The notes under the pieces are model-generated. The model was not told where the DNA came from. It worked only from the letters and a program-made list of their open reading frames with translations, and ran no database searches. From NCBI RefSeq assembly GCF_963855985.1, contig NC_087091.1:14700154-14764153 (forward strand): 64,000 bases of DNA. The letters are read 5' to 3'. This document shows, in pieces, positions 24,250 to 36,774 of this stretch (within the stretch, counting starts at the first letter, position 1; the number at the start of each line of letters is the position of its first letter). A program made the position numbers and the translations under genes. Source of the stretch: Ostrinia nubilalis. Lineage: Eukaryota > Arthropoda > Insecta > Lepidoptera > Crambidae.

Positions 24250-27200
24250 TAAAAATTTAAATAACAAGTAACAAACACCGTATATGGAGGATCTACATAT
24301 ATCGTGGATTTTCCTGCCTGATGTTGTTGTGTCCTAATGTATACCGTCTTTTATTTTTATTAGGTGCAGTTACTTACATTCATTTTATTTATTACACCGA
24401 ATAACTTTTAACTAATTTTCAGAACGTAAATCATCAAAAATGTCCTTGCAGCTATTTTATGCAGAACCACAAAGTGGAAAAAGTTCAAAAACATTGCACA
24501 CGGATTTCGAAACACAGGAAGACCTAATAGAACAATACAATACAGCATCTTATCCGTCAGATGCACGTACAGATTGCCACCGAGCCGGCCCCGATAGAGC
24601 CATCCGCGTTATCTCGCGTTCGATTCGATTTCCACACCGAATAATCGCGAGCTAGATCAGTAACGGAGCTGTGTGCTCTTTGCGATGAGATTTTTATTAG
24701 AGTTTGTAGTATACAGGGTGTTCCATAGTGGCGCTCCATAGTGACCAAATATTCATGAAATTGAAACCCGCGCCCGCGCGATTAATGTAAAAAAATTTGG
24801 CCTATCCTGTAGATTCATTCAGAACCATTTTTGTATGTTTGTTGTTGGATTGACGTAAAAATAGATATATGCCCTATGTTTTCAGTAAGTACCTAAAATC
24901 CGTAAATAATAGTAACCGAATTATACCAACATATTGACAATGACACAAATTAAAATTGATCGAAAGCGGTCAAGACTTTCAAGACAAAAGGTCTTGCCGT
25001 TATTGCCAACCTATTTATTAAAAATTCATTTGTAAATTGTGATATTACTTCACACCAATTTATCTCTCTCAAGACAATTTCTCTAAAGAGCTAGCTAGTA
25101 TTTCTAGTAATCATCTTAAACACATTGGTAATTTGTTTTGACATTGTGCCATAATTGGGCTAAAAAAAATATGAACAGTTACTTTTCGATACAATTTTAA
25201 GTTATAACGAAGCTATACTAAATTCGATTCATTCAACAAATTCTTAGTATTTTCGAGAAGTTTAGATCTCGACCTGATAAAGTACAGTTTTAAGTGATCA
25301 AATGATCAAATTACGTGACCTAAAAACTGCATTGTATAATTTCACGGCGAACAGCCAAACTTACCGAATCACGGTAATGAATTTTGCATAGCCAAGTAAA
25401 ATTGCTAAAGCGCGGTAAATAGCTGGATTTCATTATTTCAATGGCATCATTTAATTAATACTCATTTAAACAAGAAATACAATTGTTAAAGTTAGAGATT
25501 TCAATTAAATGAAACTTAGTAGGTACCTGTTTCATTAATGATTATTACAGAATATCAAAGAAATCTAACATTGATCAAGCATAATATTGTCGTTTATAAC
25601 AATTCACGCAGTCTGATATTAAATCAAGTCATAGAGAAACAGAATGATTGTAGAGATTTGTAGAGTACAAAGAAAGTAGTAAAATTGTGAAAGGCTATTC
25701 TAGTCATTTGCAAAGATTTAACAAGTAAATGTAAAACTCGCACGTGTCAGCTAAGTGGCCTGCCTATGGCACTGTCTCCATATTAAACAAGAAATACTGG
25801 ACTAACTCGTCCATTCTCAGAACTAAAGCATCAGGTTTGTATGAATACTATGATACATGAAGACATTTACATATTATGTAGGTCTTTCAAGAACTTTCAG
25901 ACATTTAGTGCATTTGGAGAGGTTATTTTCAAAGGTCTAATCTAGAAATATTATGATAGGCTGATGATTACAGTTCAGCTAATAATATCCTAGTGGTCTT
26001 CTAACTCTACATCTGTATTCTAAACAATACAATATGGATACAATTCTTTGTGTACCTTTCTGAAAAACTCAGGCTGAACCGGCTCTTGTTTGTGTTTGGA
26101 AGTGCTAGGTATTATGAATGCACAAGACTTACGAAGACTTAAGAGCTAGTGGTTGCTTTCAGCTTATGCGCACTATTATAACTCCAAATGATCCAACTAC
26201 CGTCTCACGCTACAAAAAACCTTACACAGCCAATCTAAGCAAGTTGTAAACATATTTACATCACACAAGAATGTAATCTCAGTGTAAACCGTAAAGCACG
26301 CATAGTACTGAGTACCATCGACAGTAATCCGTGAGGATCGCTTCTGATAACACCAGAGACAATGGACTCCGTTCCGACCCAGCGCGACTTGCGCACGATC
26401 ACGAAACAGCTAGTTTTAGATTAATTTTGAACTCTATTGCTTAGTGCATTAGATCAACTAGTTCATTATTTAGGTACCTCTTCCAACTCACAAAAATGGG
26501 TAATCCCTGACCCTTATGGCTTTGAACATAAGGACTTGCATGATGCAGCGCAGAGGAAACTAATACTACCCTGTGTTACGACATGCGCTCAGCTGATATG
26601 CTTTTGCGTAAAATTAGGCCAAGTGCAGGTCATGCATGCTTAGCCTGCTGTGAAATTAGATCCCTTGCCCTCCCCTTTGATGCTTTTGAGCAGTAGAACT
26701 ATCTTAGAAAAAGAGAGAGAGTCTACGCGGAATTAAATTGTTTGTATAAACAACATAGTAGGTACCTACCTACATTATCTTTACAAAATCTCTGTCTAAA
26801 ACATAACGCTTTGAGTCGGAATTTATTTCTTAAGAATTTAACTGAGGAATTTTAAGCAGTCAAGATGTATTATCATACAAATATCTTATAACAGTACAAG
26901 AACGTTTATAAATGATATCAAGTTACTTAACCGGTTTATATGCTATTGTTGGGCTGAGAAAGAGTTTCGGCCGGACCTTGTGGTCGGTGAGAAATGGCGG
27001 CATTCAATCTTCTTGCTAACTGCTAACGTCCTTACTGTTAAATATCGGCTGTAGTAAATCTTATAGACCATGCCAATAGACTTTGGTAATTCTGTATGAT
27101 ATTAATATTTTTATGCATAACAAGGCAATCGCACCTGGTGTTATGTGAGATGCAGCCTAGGGATGGTACATAATTATCGGCCCTGTAAGTAATAAAAACA

Positions 27201-29330
27201 CTTTATTGAAACTTTATCTTTAACTTTATTGTACACCACACACAAAACAAGAAAGTAAGAAATACGCGGGGACAGTACAATTTAGACGGTCTTATCGCTA
27301 TAGAGCGATCTATTCCAGACAATCTATGAAGAGGACAGGATAATATTATAGAACAAGAAATGAGGAAGGAACGCGCTCAGTGTAGGATTATTTTGATTAC
27401 TTTGCAATCAAACTCATCCAAGTTATTCATGATTATGGGCGTAGACATTCCAACTCAATGTTAATTGGTTTTATTTCGATTGTCGCGAATTAACATACTT
27501 ATCTCAAGGAAAACTCTGCTACGAGAGGTTGTTACTCACTGACTGGATAGAGGTATAAATAAGATTTGTTTTTCAAACCTACCTACTTGAATACTAGTAT
27601 TTCTATTAGTACAATCGCTTAACCACTTTAGTATTTGTAAATAACAATCGTTAGATAATAAAACGTGCATAAAACAAACAATAATTTCATAACTTACTTC
27701 ATTTGATTTATCTCGGTTATATTTTGCGTAGTTTGCAATAAAACAAAAGTAATTAATGTTCCGTTCGCTTTTTAATCACTTGAGTAACGTTTAGAAGAAT
27801 AGTAAAGTGGGCCATGGCGCTCGTACTTGCCACAGTAAAGATAGAGACAGTAGATTCTACAAAATGTTTTTCTTATTTTGGCAGTACTACAGTTTTGTCG
27901 TAGGTGATTCTCGTCTATGTGGAAAATGCTAATAATACCTACACAAACTAAAGATAATAATTATTGACCTAAGTAGTTAATTAAGTGGTCCAACTTTTAC
28001 TTGACTTTCCAGCAGGCCTAAACCACGAACGAACCATAGTGGTTATTAGCGCAATAGATGTAGTTTTACCAATTACGGCCATATATTACTTTATTTTTAT
28101 CCTCTTCACTCCAATTTACCATTATCAGAATCTCCAGATTCTGGTTACATAGGTAACTAAAACAGCAGATTCTTAACGGTGCTCTCAAAATTAACATGGC
28201 CAAGACAAAAATCATTTCATATGTCCGTGTAAGTGTAACCGTGTTGCACCTACTCCTCTGGAGGATGGAGACTACACTCGAAGTTGTTGATAATTATGCA
28301 TAACTGTGCTGAAATGGTAGGTACACTAATAATCATGAAATCTATCCTGCTGGAAGTAAATATCTACTTACACAAACATTTTTGACGTAGTTCTTCTGGG
28401 AATAGTTCACTGTTTCTTTTCCCATTGTGTCGTTACAAAGAGAATCACGCAAATTAACCACTATCTAACTTTTTAATGAAACTATACGTGTCTAAAGATG
28501 GATTAATTACTTGAAAATTCAATCGCATTTAGATTTATGCGATTCGATATAAAATATTGGAGCGATTTTGAGAAGTGAGAGATAGTAATAAATAAATTGT
28601 ATCAACTGCAAATGCTTGTATTGTTTCTTAATTTTCTCATTTTCATCTTTTGACAAATAACCATGAACTTATTCGTTCTAATAAGAAAACCGATGCATAT
28701 CCCGTCCCATGGTCCCGTTCTATCCCATTTGAAAACACACGCACATTGTAAGTTATTCTCTCACCAACCGTTTTTCCAATGATTTCAAATTCATATTTGG
28801 AATGGTATCGTTTACATAATCTTTATGATTGGCCAATAGACCAGAAAACGTTTTCCGTTGTAACAAAGCGTTCGTTTATCGAATTACTGGTCGTATAATG
28901 TAACGTACGCTATTACGCCCTAGTGGATTCCCTGCTTCCGTCCTAAATTGGAATTTGGAAGGACCAATGTTTAGATGACTCATTTAATTAATTTTATGTT
29001 AAAAGTAGTTTAAAAATATAATTAATTTGTAATTGTTAAATATCATCGTGAAAAAATGCAATAAAATAAGGTAAAAATTGCAATAAAAGAAACCAGTTTT
29101 TATTTAACTATAATAGCTAATAATGATTTAACTATGTCAGTGGCAAATGACGTCATAACACCGTGACCTCACCTTCGAGATGCGCTCGCGGTATCTTCAG
29201 CAATTAAAATATCTGTGTCACACTACCTATGTAACATACTAATAAAAGATCTGACAAAAACTGAATGTATGTTTGTAAATACGCTAGTGATTTCATAAGG
29301 GTTTCGTTTCCACAAGTTCATCAGTTCATC
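24250..29330. other. Long gene-free stretch
   Basis: No exon or domain could be supported. A TATACAGGGTGTTCC word at 24,709 resembles a transposon end. At 27,125-27,330 lie two LINE-type tails: GCAATCGCACCTGGTG...GAGATGCAGCC (reverse of those at 21,760 and 59,630) and TTATTGTACACC...TTATCGCTATAGAGCGATC. ORFs at 24,440-24,655 and 26,437-26,643 have no recognisable content. Confidence 0.4.
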
Positions 29331-29339
29331 ATCAGGTCA

Positions 29340-29592
29340 TAATTATTGAGTTTCCACTTCTTTCAACCTGTGGCTCGTGGGGGGTCGCGAGAGGTCGGAA
29401 AAACTACATCAGTAAAAAATCATCTTATAACTCAAGAACGGCTGAACCGATTTAGCTAAAATTGTCAGGGAGGTAGTTTAGAGCCAGGAGAAGGACATAG
29501 GATACTTTTTATCCCGTTCGAAATTAAAAAAAAGTCTGCTTATTTATTGCCATTAAGGCGGAACAAAGTTCGCCGGGTCAGCTAGTTAATTA
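29340..29592 (+). repeat. Interspersed repeat ending GTTCGCCGGGTCAGCTAGT
   Basis: Contains AACGGCTGAACCGATTTAGC, then TTTTTATCCCGTTCGAAATT, then GGAACAAAGTTCGCCGGGTC and AGCTAGTTA. These words are typical of a common lepidopteran retroposon tail and resemble the reversed start of the CTAGCGGCCGCCCGCGACTT repeats. Class uncertain. Confidence 0.5.
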
Positions 29593-30264
29593 TAAAGGCA
29601 GATTTATCTAATTGTGCAAATGCATTAAAATGTTGTATGGATTGAAGTATTCGGCCCCTACAAACATTTTTGTAACTTTTTAATGCATGGAAAAAGAGCG
29701 AATGGTCGGGGGGTCGCCAAATATTTTTTCATACTAGGGGGTTCGTGTCATGAAAAAGGTTGAAAAACACGGCACTAGAGGATTGAACCTGCACTTCTCA
29801 CGCGGTCAGGCGGATCAGAGGGCAATGTTCGCGTTTTTCTCCCTTAGTCATCTTTTAGGTATGACATCTTACGGGAAGAGTGGCTCTATTCTACTCTTGA
29901 ACCACAGAACTAAAATTTATGTACCATTATTTATAGGAATTCCAAATTAATACAGTAACATTGTTCCATCGCGCCATTCTGTGTAGGTGCATTAGTTAAA
30001 ACCTTATTTTATTACAGCAGGAAACTGACCATTGATAGTCGCGAAACGAAATTTATCGCGCATGCGGCCTCGAAGCGCGAAATAATAAATTCCGGCGCAC
30101 AATGCATTGCGCAAGTCCACCATGGGCCATGGCTGTGTCGCCTTCACGCCTATCGATGCACCATGGAGTAGCTAGTTTCCATATAATTCTTTATAGGTCT
30201 GGGAGGCCATCAAAAAAAAAGTGCGTGCTCTTGACCCGAATGACTCTACAATTAGTAATTCTTA

Positions 30265-30445
30265 CTGGCCATTGTGAAAATCCTTTGCCCAGCAGTGGAC
30301 GTCATTTGGCTGAAACGGACGAACGAACTGCAATTCACCATTTGTGCCTTTTTAATGTTTTGAGAAACTAAAACAACGTTTCATCATCATCATCTCAGCC
30401 ATAGGACGACCACTGCTGAACATAGGCTAAACACCATGCATATCA
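30265..30445. mobile_element. LINE 3' tails in opposite orientation
   Basis: The plus-strand tail GTGAAAATCCTTTGCCCAGC, AGTGGACGTCATTTGGCTGA, ACGAACGAAC is followed at 30,380-30,430 by an inverted tail (CATCATCATCTCAGCCATAG, GACCACTGCTGAACATAGG). Only the last tens of bases of each LINE survive. Confidence 0.6.
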
Positions 30446-30449
30446 AATA

Positions 30450-33285
30450 TTACGAGTACAAGATTTGTAGTCTCATGTCATGAAAAATCTAAGGATTCGC
30501 GGGAAAAATCTAGTTATGAATATTCAAAATTATCACATTGTATGGAAGTAGACATTATGACTCATTAAAACGTTCACGCTGATTGAGCGCCATAATTAAC
30601 CACTGACTTAGTAGATTTTTATGGCAAAATCGTCTCTATTACGTCAACATAAGATGCCACAGTGTTTAGTGTGATGTGCTGTCGTCTGTACGATTATGCA
30701 CACTCAGCACACTAGCTGCGCCTGCGACACGAAGTGCAATTTGTTAATAATATAATTAGCTGGGAGTAGCGTGGTAAAGCAGCAATTAGTTGATCTGACA
30801 AATTGGACAGCTTCTAGAAATTATATTTAACAAGTGTTTTTAATTTGTACCTAAACTGCAGACTGCAGTTGCTGATTGAATTAAAAGGATCATGCAACCA
30901 ATATGCATACTAAATTAAGAAACGATACAACTCGATTGAACTTAAGCAAGAATTTAAAGATGGGATTAGTGTGATTCAGTATTTTTTTTGATATTAGTTT
31001 CGTACTAGAGTTAAGTTAATTAATTAATTTTATGGCATGGAAATCTAGAGGTCGTGGGCTCTTTTTCCATCAAAATCGAGATTATCAACTGTCCCCAATT
31101 GGATTCGAACCCGCAACCACAACTTAACAACCACGCAAACCACCAACCCGATAAATATCGAAAGAATTTAGTTCGCGGCCAATTTAGCACGACTCGTACG
31201 CAAGACCTACACTATTTTAGCACAATGTACTATCGCGTTTGAATTATATTTCTCAAGAAAAGAAATACCTAGTGATTGCGTAGGTTAGGTGCATCGCAAA
31301 TCGTAAATAACAACGTATTTTACACTTTTGCAAGAAAATAAGGCAGCGCTAACTGTTTGTGCTGCAAACAGTAACGATTTATTGATATCTTGTTAAGTTA
31401 TTTCTGCAATATCTTAATTGCAATTTTTCAACCTCAATCACTTGCAGTATCGGTAAAGATTTAATTATAACTTACGTAGAAAGGATATTTCTGAAACGTT
31501 GTTGAGACACTAATGTATCGCGCGGACGTGTCGTAGTAAATTATCTTACGTAGGTAGGTACACTAACGTAATTTGACTTGAGTTACAAGTTTTCAAGTCA
31601 AAATCACACATAACATACGAGTAGCGTTTACGAAGCTACGTTCGTGATAGTGTAAGATTCCTCCAACACCATAAAATTTGAAAGGATGTTTCCAAAAATC
31701 TCTTCAGAAAGTCAGGAGGAGTAAAAGTAAATAAAGTATTCCAATATCTAAATTATATCTTGAGATCAACTTATTGTAATAAGTTACTTATACATAGACG
31801 GCCAATTAAGTCGCAGCAATGCTTTATAAATTTAGAGATAGAGACAACAAGCACTTGCGCCATCATCCCAAAACCATTCCGCTTTGGCCCCATCATCTCA
31901 CGTAGAAAATTGCCATTCCACAACACCATGCAGAGTTCAACGTTCTGTATCAAGAAATACTACCGTGTACCGTAAGTGTAACCGAAGAATAGGAAACCCG
32001 CCCGGGTCGAGACACGCATCAAAAATTGCCCACTCATGATAATTCAGTTACGTGGGAACACTACGGTTCATATGCATATGGCCATATGATATTGTATATT
32101 GTCGTTTTACAGTTATAGTCGCTCTGGCTCTCTGAATGCTTTTCCTTTTGACTTTCACAAGTTATTCGGCTGCATTACAACGCGGTATCGTTTTGTTTGA
32201 ACGAAAAAGTGTTAATGTAATTTAATGGTTGCTTTTAGCTTATGGAAGCATATTGCGTAAGAGGTAGAGCTTAAATATTTTTTATATACAATTTCAGATA
32301 GCGATCAGTCGACGTACCTACTGATCATGTAATACTTATTACATACAAATAGGTACATAAGACAGTTATAATTTAATGTAACTGGATAACGTTAAAAAAC
32401 GTTTCAATGTCCGTTTCTGTAACACAGAAAAAGTACAAATAAATTGCTTATTAAGGACTGATATTTTGAGACCGATTTCTTGCAAAAGTTTTAACATTTG
32501 TGTTTAGCAATCCTTAATAACCAACAATTAATTTGTAAATATGAAGTGTTGCGTACTCGTGAGTAAAGTTATAAATTTTTGTATGCAAGTGCCTATTAAA
32601 ATGTCGGCATATCCTTCCGTTTCTATGTAGATAGCCGATCTAGATCTATGTTGTAAAAGATTTCGACATATTGAACGCTCTTATATCTGAAAATTAGTCC
32701 AACATGAATGACTAATCATATAATCTGACAAAATATTTGAAAGTAACCTTCTAAGGAAAACGGGCTATAAATTTTTAGATTAATTTGTTTATTTATAGCC
32801 ACTGTTGAGGCTAGGATCATAAATTAGAAGATTAAGCCGTGATTTACATAACAGCGACCTATTTACATCAGATACAGTCAGCGTCAATTAGTTAGGGACA
32901 CCCAAAGTAGCCAATAGATTCGTAACACGTCTTTGTTACAATTGGAATTGTTTGTGTTGTCAACTTTTCACTTTCACGAACCACTGTACTATTTTTTGTA
33001 TCCTAACTAAAATACAGGTACTAGAAATTATCATCACTTTCTAAGTGGGTTAAAAGGTATAATTTAATTGTACTCGTATACGGTACTGAATAAAATGTAC
33101 CAGGCAGTTATTATAACTCAGTCACGGTGCGCAGGTCGCTACATTTAATTACGTTTTTAATGAGTTTGTTCGCGACGCGTCGCGACGCCGCAAACAGACC
33201 GTGCGGACTTGTGGTCCAAAAATCCAAAATGACTGAATTTTAATCGGCACAATAAACTAGGTTTAAAAACTACAAGGTCAAGATT
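30450..33285. other. Gene-free stretch
   Basis: No supported gene. A degraded tRNA-like B-box complement (GGATTCGAACCC) occurs near 31,100, too weak for a SINE call. Confidence 0.4.
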
Positions 33286-33289
33286 ATAT

Positions 33290-33425
33290 CTTCGTAATAT
33301 TGTGCGATCTGGTAAAGGTCGCGGGAAAAGCCTGGATGCGGGCAGCGCAAGACCGTGCATTGTGGAAAACATTGGAGGAGGCCTTTGTCCAGCAGTGGTG
33401 ATCATTGGCTGAAACGAACGAACGA
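33290..33425 (+). mobile_element. LINE 3' fragment
   Basis: Encodes VAGKAWMRAAQDRALWKT and then GGGLCPAVVIIG-like sequence, with the tail CAGCAGTGGTGATCATTGGC, TGAAACGAACGAACGAACG. It is the extreme C-terminus of the LINE family seen at 14,170. Confidence 0.65.
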
Positions 33426-33429
33426 ACGA

Positions 33430-35050
33430 TTGTACGGGGAAATTATATTTCTAGAAAATACGGAAACAATATAAAGGCGCCAAATATTGCGGGATGTTAT
33501 TTGTTGCACTTTCATTGCGGATATCGTAATTCATTCTTGCTATTAGCAGAATTTGTCCTCTCACTGCAATATACTCGTCATAACTTTCTTTAAGTCGCCT
33601 GTTTGTCACCAAGCCGGTATTTCAAGCTTCCACCTTTTCAGAATTATCATCACCGTTCTGAAAAGAGACAGTTTGAATTCTACAACGACTATTTTAGGTA
33701 TAGCAAATAAAAATTGTTTGACATCAATAAAATTTAAAATACAAGAAACATACTCACTACCTACCTACTCTCAATCTTGCCTGCCCGAATGACTTAGATC
33801 CATTAGCTAGCTACAAATTAATCAAAACATCGTCGATAGAAACTGGTGATACCACGCCGATGACTCAATGGATTTACCTTTGCCATCCAGTTTTACCAAT
33901 TAGGTATGTGGTTTGGTTTGTCTGGGTTTGCATAACAAAAAAGTCATGATGTGGTTATGTTTATCACTTAGATCTACTTACGAATTCCAAAGCGTATTTA
34001 AGTAAGTATTGCTAATGTTCAGTAAATTTCACTTATGTCGTCATTAAATACGATTAGGAGAAAACTATGAGTAGCGAAAGTAATTTAAACGATAGGTACT
34101 TAACTTTTTCAAATGTTTTACTTGACCAACTTCAAAAACAGGAGGTTCTATGAGTATTTTGCTATCGAAAACTTAAACCTTTGCTCAAAATGTACTTAAG
34201 TAATATCTGAGCAGTGGCGTAAAGCGATTCCTATTGTGATTTTTACTCGCACAACAGAACAGATCTCCCTATAAATTGAATAAGATCTTTAAACATAATG
34301 GTGTATCCGGTGTGAGTCATCCCATGCCCCTCCGTGATTTGCTACAAAACGCTACATAATCAAACTCGTGGATTAGCTATAAACTTAAGACATTGACTCA
34401 TCAAAATGCGGTTGGGGAGTTCGTTAACTCTGGCCAATGCATTGTCTTAGCTTTTTATTCTCGTCCAAGGGGCATAACGAAGACATAGGTTTTGTTGTAG
34501 CTGCAGGAATGGGCAGCAAAAAACTTAGTGCGTGGTTAGGGCCCATAATTATTCGAGTTTGCGAAGATTTATAGCCTTGCAACAAGGAATTTTGTCTTGG
34601 ATTAAGCATCAAAAACTTTGCGTTTAAGACAAAATACGGAATCTAAACAGCCTTCATAATGTGCGTTCATAAACGCGTTTTTGAATAAGAATTTATTCAT
34701 AATTTCAGTGCATGTCAAGGTTTTTAATTATTAATAAATAATTAATTTAATAATACATGCAACGTATGTGATGTCAATGTTATAAAATAAACAAGTCATC
34801 ACTGAAGGAATATTTTGTTTAGGTTCGAGATTCGAGATCAATATTTCGGTGTTTACAGAACCTTTTGTATTTATTTCTCGCAATTCTAAGATTTTTCACT
34901 TTATGAAAATCTGACTATACAACCTATGTAATTATAACAAAATTGTTTGGTTAAACCTAATGATGGCTCGTTGTAATATGAAAAACATAATACTACTTTT
35001 TGCTTAGCATTATGGGCTAACTTATTGGCTACAGCCTTTTAAGCTTATTA
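33430..35050. other. Gene-free stretch
   Basis: Nothing recognisable; short incidental ORFs only. Confidence 0.4.
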
Positions 35051-35054
35051 CTAC

Positions 35055-35215
35055 TTTGCCTGGCCCATTCCCATTTTATTTGGGGTCGGCCCTCCGCGTC
35101 ATGCGTCTCCAGGCGGCTCGGTCCTGGGCTGTCTTACTGTTAACTTGGGCTTCTTTAAGGTCGTTATTGATTACGGACATCCATGTAATTCGGGGTCTTC
35201 GGGTTCCTTTTAAGC
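35055..35215 (-). mobile_element. LINE C-terminal fragment (minus strand)
   Basis: Minus strand reads GTRRPRITWMSVINNDLKEA, then AQDRAAWRRMTRRADPK, the standard end of a LINE reverse transcriptase ('GRPRxRW...DRxxWRRxTRxADP'). It ends in a run resembling GGAATGGGCCAGGCAAAG. Different family from the 14,170 type. Confidence 0.75.
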
Positions 35216-35559
35216 TTATTAGTAGATAAATTATCCTTGTAAAATAATTTCCAATTACCATAATAATACTAGTAACTCTGCCTAGATCCTGCGATTCGTT
35301 CATTGGATATATTCCCATACATCTATGTTAATAAAATAACGAAGCAATACGATCTCGACTCGATATCGATGTTACATTGTCTACAAGCCATCCGTCCTAA
35401 CTTCTCTGAATCGCGTTTTCATAATATTTCCCTTAGAAAATGGTTAATTACTAAACATACGGGTAGAACTCACATATTATATGGGTGTGTAAAAGCCAGA
35501 ATATTGCAGACGAACAAAAAATTTAAATCGTGATGCCATTATCAGCGCTCCAGTCACGT

Positions 35560-35960
35560 TCTGATAACTCTATGCCCACCACACTTCCACCACACCTGTG
35601 GCATCCAGACCTCTTCGCTTCGTGACCTCTTCCCACATCTAAACAAACAGACCCAGTGTCAACTTACTTGAAATAAAACCGGTCAACGGGACTTGACGCC
35701 ACACACTCAAAATCACCTATCACACAACACTTTAAATAAAAACCACACTGAACACGAAATCAGACGTTACTTTCAATTTCTTAACGTAGCTTCAGTTCAT
35801 AATTTGTAGCTTTTAATCGTTTTAATACAGAGTTTTTCAGCAAGTATGGTGTTGCTATTCCTCTGCCGCGCTATACGAGTTTACGTCCAGCGACCGTGCG
35901 GACACCGACTGAGCAGTCAGTGACACTGCGCATGTTCTCCTGTCCCTTTCGCACTACTCG
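35560..35960 (-). promoter_or_regulatory. Possible minus-strand promoter and non-coding first exon
   Basis: On the minus strand, GTGTTCAGTGTGGTTTTTAT near 35,755 contains an insect initiator-like TTCAGTG. A GT-donor-like TTTCAAGTAAGTTG follows near 35,670. The flanking sequence is unusually GC-rich for the region. It would fire away from the ABC transporter gene 1 kb to the right. No coding exon was found to its left, so this is speculative. Confidence 0.25.
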
Positions 35961-36774
35961 TGACACGGTACGAGCGACGGAGATGACTAATCCGAGGAAT
36001 GTGCGGACACCATCAGCTACTGGTTGTGCAGCCGTCTCAAAAGTGAATGATGGTGTGCCGTGCGTTAGATAAGGACGGAATACGTATAGCCTTTGGAAGG
36101 TTCACGGTGAACATCTGGCAACGGCGCGTTGGAAATGTGGAAAAATGAGGCTTTCGTTGTTAAGGTGCAGTTCTTACAAAATGATTACTTTTTTCAAAGT
36201 AGTTATCAATCAAAAACGTCAATATACTCGTAGTTAAATCATTAAATTTAACTTAAATTATATTTAAATAGTAGCTTTCCTTGTAATTTACCCCTGGGAG
36301 TAAACCCTAGAAATATTCTGTTTTAAAACTACTCAATTTATCAACCAAAAAAATTATAAGAAGTGAACTGCCTTTAAATGTTTCGGATATTATACTTAAG
36401 TAATATAATTTAATATTTTGAACCTAACTTGTTACCTATTTAACTTAATGACAGCTAAAATTCAATTATTAAAATAGCACATACCCTTAATTGCTACATT
36501 ACAAGGTTCTACGAATATGAATCTTTCCACCACACAATAAAGTCTATTTTCCCTTAACAAAAATCTTTTCCAACATTGTATGCACAGTTTAAGTGATGAA
36601 GTTAGCGCAGCTTAAGTTGGGCAACGCCGCGAACGCAGGTTAACTTTGAAGTTGACTGCAATAGATTAGTTTGCGAATTGTTTACCGAGAGGAGGGTGTG
36701 TCGCTCAGAGATGCATTTAGTTCTAAAATTAAGCAGTTTTTAACTAAATAAACGCATATTTGCAAAGAACAAAG

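Noticed and set aside
24440..24655. 71-codon ORF as a possible small gene
   Set aside because: No recognisable domain, no splice context, repeat-rich surroundings.
31070..31160. tRNA-SINE near GGATTCGAACCC
   Set aside because: Only a single degraded B-box word; no tail or A box could be matched.
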